Source of the DNA: CAZTDD01 sp964612675
Lineage (GTDB): Bacteria > Hinthialibacterota > Hinthialibacteria > Hinthialibacterales > JAKPRU01
Direction of reading: 5' to 3'
Length of the DNA: 28,526 nucleotides
Assembly: GCA_964612675.1 (NCBI GenBank)
Contig: CAZTDD010000092.1
Coordinates: 1 to 28,526, forward strand
Shown here: one piece after another, positions 1 to 7,312 of the stretch
Layout of the letters: each line of letters opens with the position of its first letter
Position numbering within the stretch: the stretch's first letter is position 1
Made by a program: the position numbers and the translations under genes
Notes under the pieces: generated by a model
Told to the model about the DNA's origin: nothing
The model's input: only the letters and a program-made list of their open reading frames with translations
Database searches by the model: none

Positions 1-987
1 TTGATCCTGACTAAAAAAAGAATCCCGCAGGCCAAAATGACGAATTTGGGCTAGAATTCTCGAAAAACAGCCGACTTGACGCCAAATCGTTTCGTTCGGA
101 GTCCCCACAAAATAAATAACCTCGTTGTGTGTACCCCGAATATACGGGTTATGCAAATCCAAGGCAAAACGCAATTTCCCGTTCGACCACACAGGGATAC
201 GCTTTCGCAGGGATTGGACTGTAGGATAAATGCTGCTCCCCGCGTAATCGCGGTTATGGTCATGCGGTTTCCGATTTTTTCCCTGATCTCCGTCTTGCAC
301 ACCGTCTTTATCCACAAACGGGACAATAAAAAACTCTACTCGGCTGCAAAACCACCTTCCCAACTCGCCTGGATCGAGCACGGAACGAATAATTCCTTCC
401 AACACATAGCTCGCCATCATTTCACAGGCATGATGTCGACAAGTTAGCAAGACGCGGTGACGAGGTGTTCCGTCAATTTTCCCGATACGCAGGTATTCGA
501 CCGTCCGACCCTCCCGGCTTTTGCACAAGTCGCCGATTTCGAGGTGCGGATGATTTTCATACCCCTTCAGAAACTCCGTAAGATCCCGTGCCGTATATGG
601 CATCCCGAAGGAGAAACGAACCTCCTTCGTGTATTCCTCAAACGTATACTCGAAGGAGGAGTTTTGAACTGTATCCGCTCCCATCCAGCTCCAGGACTCG
701 CCTTCGTCCAGACTCACCGCGGGTCCAAGTACACCAATAACGTTGCTTTTCGTGAAGTGAAACCTCATTGTTCGCCCACCAGCACCACGAACACGGAAAT
801 ACCAGTAAAACCAATCTCCCTTTGTATCCCGAAGATCTTGATGAATATAGACATCGTCTCCCTCACTCTTCTCTACGACGATATTCCCTCCAGGAAATTC
901 TGCATCCACCTGAATAGCGGATGCTTGAAAAATACTGATACTGAAGCAGGAGAGAAGCAGAAAGAGGGTTAGAAGACATCTGGCCAA
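1..987 (-). CDS. Exported M14-family zinc carboxypeptidase, 3' end cut by window edge
   Basis: The frame stays open from a TTG at 987 to the window edge (329 codons, no stop), so the C-terminus is missing. The first 24 residues form a signal peptide (MARCLLTLFLLLSC... ending ASA). Residues about 25-150 resemble the beta-sandwich that precedes the catalytic domain in cytosolic-carboxypeptidase-like (M14) enzymes. Catalytic-domain marks are H186-A-C-E189 (zinc ligands, HxxE), N245-R246-D247-Y (substrate carboxylate site, NRD motif) and H279 in DLHNP (third zinc ligand). The general-base glutamate should lie beyond the edge. A TTG start is chosen because it gives a clean signal peptide 22 bases after the preceding stop, and no ATG in this frame does so. 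A weak AGG lies upstream. A TTG at 1008 is a less likely start. It probably trims peptides or peptide-like polymers outside the cytoplasm. Family call firm, substrate unknown. Confidence 0.85.
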   Translation of the reverse strand, partial: MARCLLTLFLLLSCFSISIFQASAIQVDAEFPGGNIVVEKSEGDDVYIHQDLRDTKGDWFYWYFRVRGAGGRTMRFHFTKSNVIGVLGPAVSLDEGESWSWMGADTVQNSSFEYTFEEYTKEVRFSFGMPYTARDLTEFLKGYENHPHLEIGDLCKSREGRTVEYLRIGKIDGTPRHRVLLTCRHHACEMMASYVLEGIIRSVLDPGELGRWFCSRVEFFIVPFVDKDGVQDGDQGKNRKPHDHNRDYAGSSIYPTVQSLRKRIPVWSNGKLRFALDLHNPYIRGTHNEVIYFVGTPNETIWRQVGCFSRILAQIRHFGLRDSFFSQDQ

Positions 988-1009
988 GGAAGACCTGTCG
1001 ATAGACAAA

Positions 1010-2866
1010 TCAAATCCCCGCTTTTTCAACGACCTCGAGAATCCTCTCGTATTTTCCGAATGGCGGGAAAATATATGCCCCCTGGATTTCGGGACGGCGG
1101 TTCGCCTCTTTGAGAACATCGGCGGCAATTTGAATCCCCTCATTTTGCTGTGCCTCCTTGGTTGGTGCAAGACGCATGCGTTCCCGGATTGGATCGGGAA
1201 TCTGCATACCGGGAACTTCGTTGTGAAGGAATTCGGCGTTTTTCAAGCTGGCAAGTGGAAGAACCCCGATAAAGAATGGAATCGGAGGAACGTGTGCGAC
1301 ACGGTTCAGAAAAGTCTCCAATAACTCGACATCGTATACCGGTTGCGAAAAAACAAATTCCGCCCCTGCCTTGACCTTTTCTTCATAGCGAGAAACCTCT
1401 CTGTCCAAGTCGGTGGCACCCGGATTACATCCTACGCCGATCACAAAAGAAGTCTGCCCCTTAAGAGGACGATGCGCAAAATCGAGACCGCGGTTCAGCA
1501 GATCCGCGGAGGCAACCAGACCGATTGCGTCCAAATCGAAGACAGCCGTCGCGTCCGGGAACATCCCCATCTTCGGAGGGTCGCCGGTGATCAGCATCAA
1601 ATTCTTCAGCTCCATTGCGTTGGCACTGATCAAATCCATTTGCAGAGCGAGCAGATTCCGGTCGCGGGCACACACATGAATGATCGTTTCAATCGGAACT
1701 TCCTGTCGAACAAGGGATGCCAACGCAATCGGAGACATCCGACCGGTCGCACGTGGACCGTCGGCGATGTTGACCGCATCAATTCCGTGTTCGTACAGGA
1801 ATTTCGCTCCTTGAATGCTCTTTGAAATGTCAATCCCTCTCGGGGGATCCAACTCCACCGAGATTGTGAATTTCGTTCCCAAGATCTTGCCGAAGGGAGA
1901 ACGCTCCGCCATAGGAATCGGTTCGAGTGCCTGGTCTTCTTCATCCACGTCAATTTGCGCCGAGGTAACAAGTCGACCGGGCTGCACGGAGCGCAGAAAG
2001 GACGCCATTTCTTTGATCATCTCCGGTGTCGTCCCGCAACACCCTCCCACAATTTTCGCTCCAATGCGCACAAAACGCCGCGTGTATTCCGCCATATACT
2101 CAGGCGAAGCCAAATAGAGCATGCGTCCATCGACATTTTTCGGTAGACCGGCGTTCGGCATCACGCTGATTTTGATATCGTCTCCCGCTTCACCGGCGAT
2201 TATGGGAAGCACCTCCAACATGGCGGGAGGCCCACCTCCACAATTCATTCCCAGAAAACCAGCGTTCCATTCACCAATTTTCCTCACCAAGTGAGCCGGA
2301 AAAGCCGGATCCGTTTCGGAGAATATCTGCAGGGACACGGAAGGAATTATGGGGACAGGCGGATTGAGATCGAGTACGGCGGAATAGGCAAGTTCAAGCT
2401 GCTCAAGAGAAGTAAAAGTCTCTAAAATCAGTACATCGACACCGCCATCGATGAGGAGAGTCGCCTGCTCTTGAAAAGAACTACGAATTGTCTCTCTATC
2501 TTCATCGCTGTTGAAAACGTTCAACACCGGATCGATTGAGCCGGCGACATACCGATTATCTCCTGCGACTTCTTTTGCCAGCTGTACACCGCGCTGATTG
2601 ATCTCCTCCGTACTGTCTCCGAGTCCGTAAGAATTGAGACTCAGCCGATTCGCCCCAAATGTATTCGTCGTAATAATCTCGGATCCAACCGCTGCATAAC
2701 TTTCGTGAATCTCGCGTATGGTATCCGGATTGGTGAGGTTTAGCTCGTCGTAGCAACGATTGACAAAAAAACCTCGTGCGTAAATTTCTGTTCCCATCGG
2801 GCCATCCGCGAGGACTACGCGTTCCTGGACAGCGTCAACAAATGATTGTTTCATCGGTTCACTCAC
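1010..2866 (-). CDS. Bifunctional homocysteine S-methyltransferase / 5,10-methylenetetrahydrofolate reductase
   Basis: 618 residues, the usual length for the fused enzyme typified by B. subtilis YitJ. Residues about 10-295 are a homocysteine S-methyltransferase barrel, with DGPMGTE near residue 21 and the zinc/thiol site formed by C209 (GMNCGG) and C276-C277 (GGCCGTTP). Residues about 325-618 are a methylenetetrahydrofolate reductase barrel. It has the catalytic glutamate E338 in SVELDPP, a TGDPP flavin-site segment and a FSQPVYD segment. Family knowledge: it reduces methylene-THF to methyl-THF and transfers a methyl group to homocysteine to make methionine, in the cytoplasm. It has no leader. 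The ATG at 2866 is followed by a normal barrel start. It is the only clear housekeeping-type gene in the window, and a nested inverted repeat lies 40-95 bases upstream. The carboxypeptidase gene follows after 22 bases, so the two may be co-transcribed. Confidence 0.93.
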   Translation of the reverse strand: MSEPMKQSFVDAVQERVVLADGPMGTEIYARGFFVNRCYDELNLTNPDTIREIHESYAAVGSEIITTNTFGANRLSLNSYGLGDSTEEINQRGVQLAKEVAGDNRYVAGSIDPVLNVFNSDEDRETIRSSFQEQATLLIDGGVDVLILETFTSLEQLELAYSAVLDLNPPVPIIPSVSLQIFSETDPAFPAHLVRKIGEWNAGFLGMNCGGGPPAMLEVLPIIAGEAGDDIKISVMPNAGLPKNVDGRMLYLASPEYMAEYTRRFVRIGAKIVGGCCGTTPEMIKEMASFLRSVQPGRLVTSAQIDVDEEDQALEPIPMAERSPFGKILGTKFTISVELDPPRGIDISKSIQGAKFLYEHGIDAVNIADGPRATGRMSPIALASLVRQEVPIETIIHVCARDRNLLALQMDLISANAMELKNLMLITGDPPKMGMFPDATAVFDLDAIGLVASADLLNRGLDFAHRPLKGQTSFVIGVGCNPGATDLDREVSRYEEKVKAGAEFVFSQPVYDVELLETFLNRVAHVPPIPFFIGVLPLASLKNAEFLHNEVPGMQIPDPIRERMRLAPTKEAQQNEGIQIAADVLKEANRRPEIQGAYIFPPFGKYERILEVVEKAGI

Positions 2867-2906
2867 TTTAGTATCGATTGTCTGTCAATATACAAAAATG
2901 GAAGCG

Positions 2907-2959
2907 TTTGCAAGAAAAATGCTGGTAATTAAAGTTTACCAGTTCCTCTTGCAAACGGA
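2907..2959 (-). promoter_or_regulatory. Nested inverted repeat upstream of the methyltransferase/reductase gene
   Basis: A perfect 10-base outer arm (CGTTTGCAAG, 2907-2916) pairs with CTTGCAAACG (2950-2959). Inside it a 7-base arm CTGGTAA (2924-2930) pairs with TTACCAG (2938-2944) around a 7-base loop. On the minus strand the outer arm is followed by CTTCCATTTTTG, so this could be a terminator for the oxidoreductase gene ending at 3054. It could equally be an operator or leader structure for the gene starting at 2866. It matches no riboswitch I recognise. Confidence 0.5.
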
Positions 2960-3053
2960 AGCGATGTTCGGGAGGCACAGTACAACCGCGATGCTATTCC
3001 GCATCAGTCGGTTTTCAAAACAAACAACGGTCGTTTTTCCAACCGGCGAATAA

Positions 3054-4382
3054 TTACAGAGACCATCCCTTACGATAATCCATTTTCACATATTGATTTG
3101 CCTCGTTGTTGTTGGTCACCTTCATATTTGGACCATCCCACAGAAGTTTCCCCTCCGCCCGAAGCGCCAAATTGCCGAGCAGCACCCACTCGGTGAATGG
3201 TCCCGCGTAATCGAAGTTCCCCGGCGATGGAGGACCACCTTTGCACGACTGAATCCACTCCTGATAGTGTCCCGGAGAACGAGGAAGCATCTCCTTCGCT
3301 GCGTTGTATTGTTCCATCAGCGATTCAGGATACAGTTTGACATTTCGTCCATAAGATCCATTGATACTGACTCCGCGATTGCCGACGAACATATTCCCGC
3401 TCGATAAGTCGCTTAGATCAGTCTGCCCTTTCAAATGATCGGGGAGTTCCGGCTTGTTTCCACCGTCGTACCAGTACAACGTAACAGGCGGCATACTTTT
3501 GCGTGCCGGAAACTCATAACGAAGAACGCAACGGAGAGGACCTGTTTGCTCGTTCTTCCCTTCCTGGGAAACGCACTCGACACTCGATGGATACCCTAGT
3601 TGCAAAGCCCAGTTCGGCGCGTCCAAGACGTGACACCCCATGTCGCCGAGAGCCCCTGTACCGAAATCCCACCAACCGCGCCATTTGAACGGCGCGTAGT
3701 CCGAGTTATACGGGCGCCATGGGGAGGGCCCCAGCCACAAGTCCCAATCGATATGTTCCGGGATGGGCTCTTCGGGCAGCGGTTCGGGGATTCCCTGCGG
3801 CCAAATCGGCCGATTGGTCCACGTATGCACCTCACGAATTTCCCCCAGAACACCGGACCATACCATCTCACAAAAACGACGGTCGTCAACGCTGGAATGC
3901 CCTTGGTTACCCATCTGCGTGGCAACACCGTATTCCCGCGCCGCTTTCGTCAGTTCCCGCGCCTCGTGTATCGTATGCGTGAGCGGTTTCTGTACATATA
4001 CATTTATGCCGCGTTTTATGGCGTGCATTGCGGCGACCGCGTGAACATGGTCCGCTGTTGAAACCGTCACCGCGTCGATGCTTCTTTCCTTGTCGAACAT
4101 CTCCCGAAAATCGCGGTATTTTTTTGCTTTTGGATAACGGTTGAAAGTGCCGCCGGCGCGTTTCCAATCGACGTCGCACAAAGCGATAATCGTCTCGCTG
4201 TTACAACCATCAACGTCGCTGCTCCCTTTGCCGCCGACCCCGATCCCCGCGACGAAGAGTTTTTCGTTGGGAGAGATGTAGCCCATCCTTTTCAGATTTC
4301 GTCTGCGCGCCGTCGCACAACCGCCCATCGCGAGAGCGGAACCGAAAATGAAAGTCCGTCGTGAGATACTGCGGTGATCCAT
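3054..4382 (-). CDS. Tat-exported Gfo/Idh/MocA oxidoreductase (tandem copy A)
   Basis: 442 residues from the ATG at 4382. An upstream in-frame ATG at 4430 is rejected because only 4382 has a good ribosome-binding site (AGGAGAGG) and places the leader at the N-terminus. The leader has the twin-arginine motif SRRTFIFG (residues 8-15), a hydrophobic stretch and a possible lipobox MGGC (C22). The Rossmann dinucleotide site is GIGVGGKG near residue 46. The EKP motif of the family reads Q131-K132-P133, so the lysine is kept. The C-terminal sheet domain carries WDFGTGALGDMGCH, which holds the conserved aspartate and histidine. It likely binds NAD(P) and acts on a sugar or glycoside in the periplasm or anchored to a membrane. 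It is a close paralogue of the gene at 4509-5849; whole blocks (NQGHS, PIWPQGIPEPLP, WLGPSPWRPYNS, MLPRSPGHYQEWIQ) are shared. Substrate unknown. Confidence 0.9.
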   Translation of the reverse strand: MDHRSISRRTFIFGSALAMGGCATARRRNLKRMGYISPNEKLFVAGIGVGGKGSSDVDGCNSETIIALCDVDWKRAGGTFNRYPKAKKYRDFREMFDKERSIDAVTVSTADHVHAVAAMHAIKRGINVYVQKPLTHTIHEARELTKAAREYGVATQMGNQGHSSVDDRRFCEMVWSGVLGEIREVHTWTNRPIWPQGIPEPLPEEPIPEHIDWDLWLGPSPWRPYNSDYAPFKWRGWWDFGTGALGDMGCHVLDAPNWALQLGYPSSVECVSQEGKNEQTGPLRCVLRYEFPARKSMPPVTLYWYDGGNKPELPDHLKGQTDLSDLSSGNMFVGNRGVSINGSYGRNVKLYPESLMEQYNAAKEMLPRSPGHYQEWIQSCKGGPPSPGNFDYAGPFTEWVLLGNLALRAEGKLLWDGPNMKVTNNNEANQYVKMDYRKGWSL

Positions 4383-4385
4383 GTT

Positions 4386-4393
4386 CCTCTCCT
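4386..4393 (-). promoter_or_regulatory. Ribosome-binding site that fixes the start of oxidoreductase copy A
   Basis: On the minus strand AGGAGAGG lies 3 bases before the ATG at 4382, with its core AGGAG at a workable distance. No comparable site precedes the alternative ATG at 4430. Confidence 0.65.
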
Positions 4394-4436
4394 TGTCTAC
4401 CAAGATCGGCATAAAGAAAATCGTTCCCAAAAGGCA

Positions 4437-4458
4437 GGGGTGCCGTCGCCGGCACCCC
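4437..4458 (-). terminator. GC-rich hairpin between the tandem oxidoreductase genes
   Basis: GGGGTGCCG (4437-4445) pairs perfectly with CGGCACCCC (4450-4458) around a 4-base loop. On the minus strand the hairpin is followed within four bases by a short T run (TGCCTTTTGG). It follows the stop of the gene at 4509, so partial termination or mRNA end protection between the two copies is likely. The T run is weak, so read-through into copy A is possible. Confidence 0.6.
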
Positions 4459-4508
4459 TTTCTGTAAGATCATGTTTGCGTGGACCGGCGTATGGTACAC
4501 CGGAATAT

Positions 4509-5849
4509 CTAGAGCGACCAACCTCTGCGATAGTCCACCTCGACCAGGTCGTTCGCTTTGCTGCTGTTTGTGAAACGCATATTCGGCCCGTCCCACAATA
4601 GTTTTCCTTCCGCCCGGAGAGAGACCACACCAAGAAGGACCCATTCCGTGAACGGCCCCGCATAATCGAAACTTCCCGGAGAGGATGGTCCGCCTTTGCA
4701 GGCCTGAATCCATTCCTGATAGTGCCCCGGAGAACGTGGAAGCATCTGGCCGGGCTTCTTCGCATCCATATGCTTCGATCCCGGCAAGAGACGGGGATTT
4801 CCGCCATACGTTCCAATGGTGATCATGCCTTCGTCGCCGATGAACAGCGAACCATTATCGCCGTCTCCGAGTTTGATGTCGTCCGGAATACCATATTTGC
4901 CGCGCGGGGGAAACTTCCCGCCGTCGTACCACGTCAAGCTAGCCGGGGGCATCGCGCCACGTTCGGGGAATTCGAAACGAATAATCGAGCTCTCCGGCGC
5001 CGTCTGGTCGTTTTTGCCGGATTGGTAGATACACTCGACGCTGGTTGGGTATTTCAATTGAAGCGCCCAGTTCGCCGGATCACAAATGTGACACGCCATG
5101 TCGCCGAGCGCGCCTGTACCGAAATCATACCAGCCCCGCCATTTAAACGGTGCGTAGTTACTGTTGTACGGCCGCCAAGGCGACGGTCCCAGCCAAAGGT
5201 CCCAGTTCATTTCTTCAGGGATTGGCTCTTTCGGAAGAGGCTCGGGGATTCCTTGCGGCCAAATCGGCCGATTCGTCCATGCGTGGACCTCACGAACTCT
5301 TCCAATGATACCGGACCAGATCATCTCGCAAAACACGCGGACATCGTTACCCGAATGCCCCTGGTTGCCCATCTGTGTGGCCACATTGTATTTTTGAGCC
5401 GCTTCGGTCAATGCCCGAGCTTCGTGCACCGTACGGGTTAACGGTTTCTGGACATAAACATGGATACCTCTCTCCATGCACGCCATCGCGGCAACAGCGT
5501 GGCAGTGATCCGCGGTGGAAACTGTGCACGCATCGATGTTCGCGCCTTCCTTGTCCAGCATATCGCGAAAGTCTTTGTACTTTTTCGCGTTGGGATAATC
5601 TGCGAATGTTCTGCTCGCTCGGTTCCAGTCTACATCGCAAAGAGCGACGATGTTTTCGCTGTCGCATCCACCAACGTCACTCGAACCCTTACCGCCTACT
5701 CCTATTCCGGCTACGTTCAGTTTCTCATTGGGGGAACGATACCCCATCTTGCAGAGTTTAGGTCTGCGGGCCGTGGCGCAGCCTGCCAAAGTGGCGGCGG
5801 CGGCCGACCCCATCAAAAATGTTCTGCGGGAAAGCCTATTGTGCCCCAT
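4509..5849 (-). CDS. Tat-exported Gfo/Idh/MocA oxidoreductase, likely lipoprotein (tandem copy B)
   Basis: 446 residues. The N-terminus has SRRTFLMG (residues 7-14), a hydrophobic segment and an ideal lipobox LAGC (C24), so it is probably a Tat-dependent lipoprotein. The Rossmann glycine motif is GIGVGGKG near residue 48. The EKP-equivalent is Q134-K135-P136. The substrate domain has FGTGALGDMACH, with the conserved histidine of the family. The ATG at 5849 is preceded by GGAAGGAG. It is roughly two-thirds identical by eye to the downstream copy. They differ mainly in the leader and in a variable segment around residues 300-370, where B has a longer glycine-rich insert. Related exported Gfo/Idh/MocA proteins include GH109-type glycosidases that use tightly bound NAD, but I cannot assign that activity here. 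Confidence 0.9.
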   Translation of the reverse strand: MGHNRLSRRTFLMGSAAAATLAGCATARRPKLCKMGYRSPNEKLNVAGIGVGGKGSSDVGGCDSENIVALCDVDWNRASRTFADYPNAKKYKDFRDMLDKEGANIDACTVSTADHCHAVAAMACMERGIHVYVQKPLTRTVHEARALTEAAQKYNVATQMGNQGHSGNDVRVFCEMIWSGIIGRVREVHAWTNRPIWPQGIPEPLPKEPIPEEMNWDLWLGPSPWRPYNSNYAPFKWRGWYDFGTGALGDMACHICDPANWALQLKYPTSVECIYQSGKNDQTAPESSIIRFEFPERGAMPPASLTWYDGGKFPPRGKYGIPDDIKLGDGDNGSLFIGDEGMITIGTYGGNPRLLPGSKHMDAKKPGQMLPRSPGHYQEWIQACKGGPSSPGSFDYAGPFTEWVLLGVVSLRAEGKLLWDGPNMRFTNSSKANDLVEVDYRRGWSL

Positions 5850-6230
5850 GTCGCTACTCCTTCCATCCTGTAGTCGCGTCAGCAGACATAATCATTCGAT
5901 CAAGCCGGTCGTGTGGCGCGCCACAGCGAAGGTCCAGATCGAAGGTTCCTATTGATTACTTAGAATAGCATAGACTTAGCGTCCGGTGGAACCGGTGCCC
6001 CGTGTCCGACACGTTCCGAGGATTGCCCGGCATAACCCACTCTGTTTAATGGAGTTAGTTTCCCAACAAACGGACAGTGGTGCGCAGTCCTCCCTTTGAA
6101 GGATACGGACGCAGGCGGATATTCGCTTCTTTCGGCACCTCAGAGTGTAGAACCATGCCCGGCAATCGGTTATCCTGCCGGAGAGGATCAACGAAGAGTA
6201 CATCCCCGTACCAGAGGAGGTACGAAGATA
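5850..6230. promoter_or_regulatory. Divergent intergenic region between oxidoreductase copy B and the nitrilase-family gene
   Basis: 381 bases with no convincing gene. It must hold promoters for both directions. Two short perfect inverted repeats sit close together: CCGGT-GGA-ACCGG (5983-5995) and CGTGTC-C-GACACG (6001-6013), 18 bases centre to centre. A third, CGTACC-AGAGGA-GGTACG (6207-6224), encloses the ribosome-binding site of the plus-strand gene. No confident -35/-10 pair was found. Confidence 0.4.
6213..6220 (+). promoter_or_regulatory. Ribosome-binding site fixing the start at 6231
   Basis: AGAGGAGG lies 10 bases before the ATG at 6231. The in-frame ATG at 6096 has no such site and would bury the twin-arginine leader about 45 residues inside the protein. 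The site lies in the loop and 3' arm of a 6-base-pair hairpin (6207-6224). Confidence 0.7.
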
Positions 6231-7271
6231 ATGAACCACTCCGGAAACGTATCCCGCCGCACTTTTCTAAAAGGAACCTCCGCCGGACTTGGCTGGGGCA
6301 TCGCCACCGCCGCGCACCCGGCAAGCGGCTCAACGAACAGAAAGACTGACCGCCTCCCCCGAGAAGTCTGGGCAGCCACCATGTCTATGCAAGGTCTTGA
6401 AGGACGGACGTCGCAGGATCTCCTTCAACGGGTCACGAAAAGAATGGAGGAAATGACCGCTTGTCAACCGGATGTGATTTGTCTTCCTGAAGTGTTTTCG
6501 TATCTACGTGTCACCGAGAAACCCTCACTCTCCGAACAAGCCGAGCCGGTCCCCGGGCGAATCACGGAGAGATTCGGCGATTTCGCGAAGAAACACAACT
6601 GCTATATCATCTGCCCTTATCACACAAGATATGACGACCGTATCTATAATTCCGCCGTTGTCATTGATCGAGGGGGAAATGTCGCCGGTCAGTATCACAA
6701 GATTCATCCCACAACAAGCGAAATATCGGCCGGAGTGACTCCCGGACCTGTCGATCCTCCGGTGATCGTAACAGATTTTGGAACCATCGGAATTCAAATC
6801 TGTTTTGATGTCAATTGGCCGGACGGGTGGCGCGTGTTACGGAAATCCGGTGCGGAGATCATCTTCTGGCCGAGCGCATTTCCGGGCGGTCGAATGCTGA
6901 ATGCTATGGCATGGATGAATAAAGCCTACGTAGTAACCAGCACGTGGAACGACCCCACACGGATCATCGATATTACGGGCGAAGAGTTGGCCGCAACCGG
7001 CCGCTACGATCATTGGATCTGCGTTCCGATAAATCTCGACAAGGCGCTTTTGCACACGTGGCCGTATACAAAACAGATCGAAGACATGCGACAGAAATAC
7101 GGTCGGAAAATACGAATAACACGCCTGCATGACGAAGGGTGGACTGTTGTCGAGAGTGCGTCGCCGAATGTTTCCGTCCCCGCGCTGCTGCGAGAATTCG
7201 ATATTCCAACGCACGAAGAACATATTCTAAAAGGACATAGAAAACAGGAGGAAACAAGACCTCGCTCCTGA
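6231..7271 (+). CDS. Tat-exported carbon-nitrogen hydrolase (nitrilase superfamily)
   Basis: 346 residues. The leader has SRRTFLKG (residues 8-15), a hydrophobic run and an AHPAS cleavage-like end, indicating Tat export of a folded enzyme. The catalytic triad of the nitrilase superfamily is visible as E87 (LPEVF), K157 (YHKIHP) and C191 (QICFDVNWPD). Family members cleave amides, nitriles or carbamoyl groups through a cysteine thioester. The sequence looks more like an amidase than a true nitrilase, but the substrate is not evident. Export is unusual for this mostly cytoplasmic superfamily. The next gene begins 41 bases downstream on the same strand, so the two are probably co-transcribed and the enzyme may remove an amide or N-acyl group from the polymer that the neighbours process. 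Confidence 0.88.
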   Translation: MNHSGNVSRRTFLKGTSAGLGWGIATAAHPASGSTNRKTDRLPREVWAATMSMQGLEGRTSQDLLQRVTKRMEEMTACQPDVICLPEVFSYLRVTEKPSLSEQAEPVPGRITERFGDFAKKHNCYIICPYHTRYDDRIYNSAVVIDRGGNVAGQYHKIHPTTSEISAGVTPGPVDPPVIVTDFGTIGIQICFDVNWPDGWRVLRKSGAEIIFWPSAFPGGRMLNAMAWMNKAYVVTSTWNDPTRIIDITGEELAATGRYDHWICVPINLDKALLHTWPYTKQIEDMRQKYGRKIRITRLHDEGWTVVESASPNVSVPALLREFDIPTHEEHILKGHRKQEETRPRS

Positions 7272-7312
7272 AGCAATACCCGTAAGAAACTAAGACGAAG
7301 GAGAACGAAGCA

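Noticed and set aside
76..972. Plus-strand frames of 123 and 171 residues at the left edge
   Set aside because: They are antisense to the M14 carboxypeptidase, which has clear family motifs and a signal peptide; neither plus frame has recognisable motifs.
2867..2906. SAM or T-box riboswitch ahead of the methyltransferase/reductase gene
   Set aside because: The leader is short and shows none of the conserved cores I know; only the nested inverted repeat upstream stands out.
3600..4061. Plus-strand frame of 153 residues opposite oxidoreductase copy A
   Set aside because: Antisense shadow of a well-supported gene; composition unlike a real protein.
4722..5441. Plus-strand frame of 239 residues opposite oxidoreductase copy B
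   Set aside because: Long, but antisense to a gene with full Gfo/Idh/MocA motifs, rich in Arg and Pro, no domain recognised.
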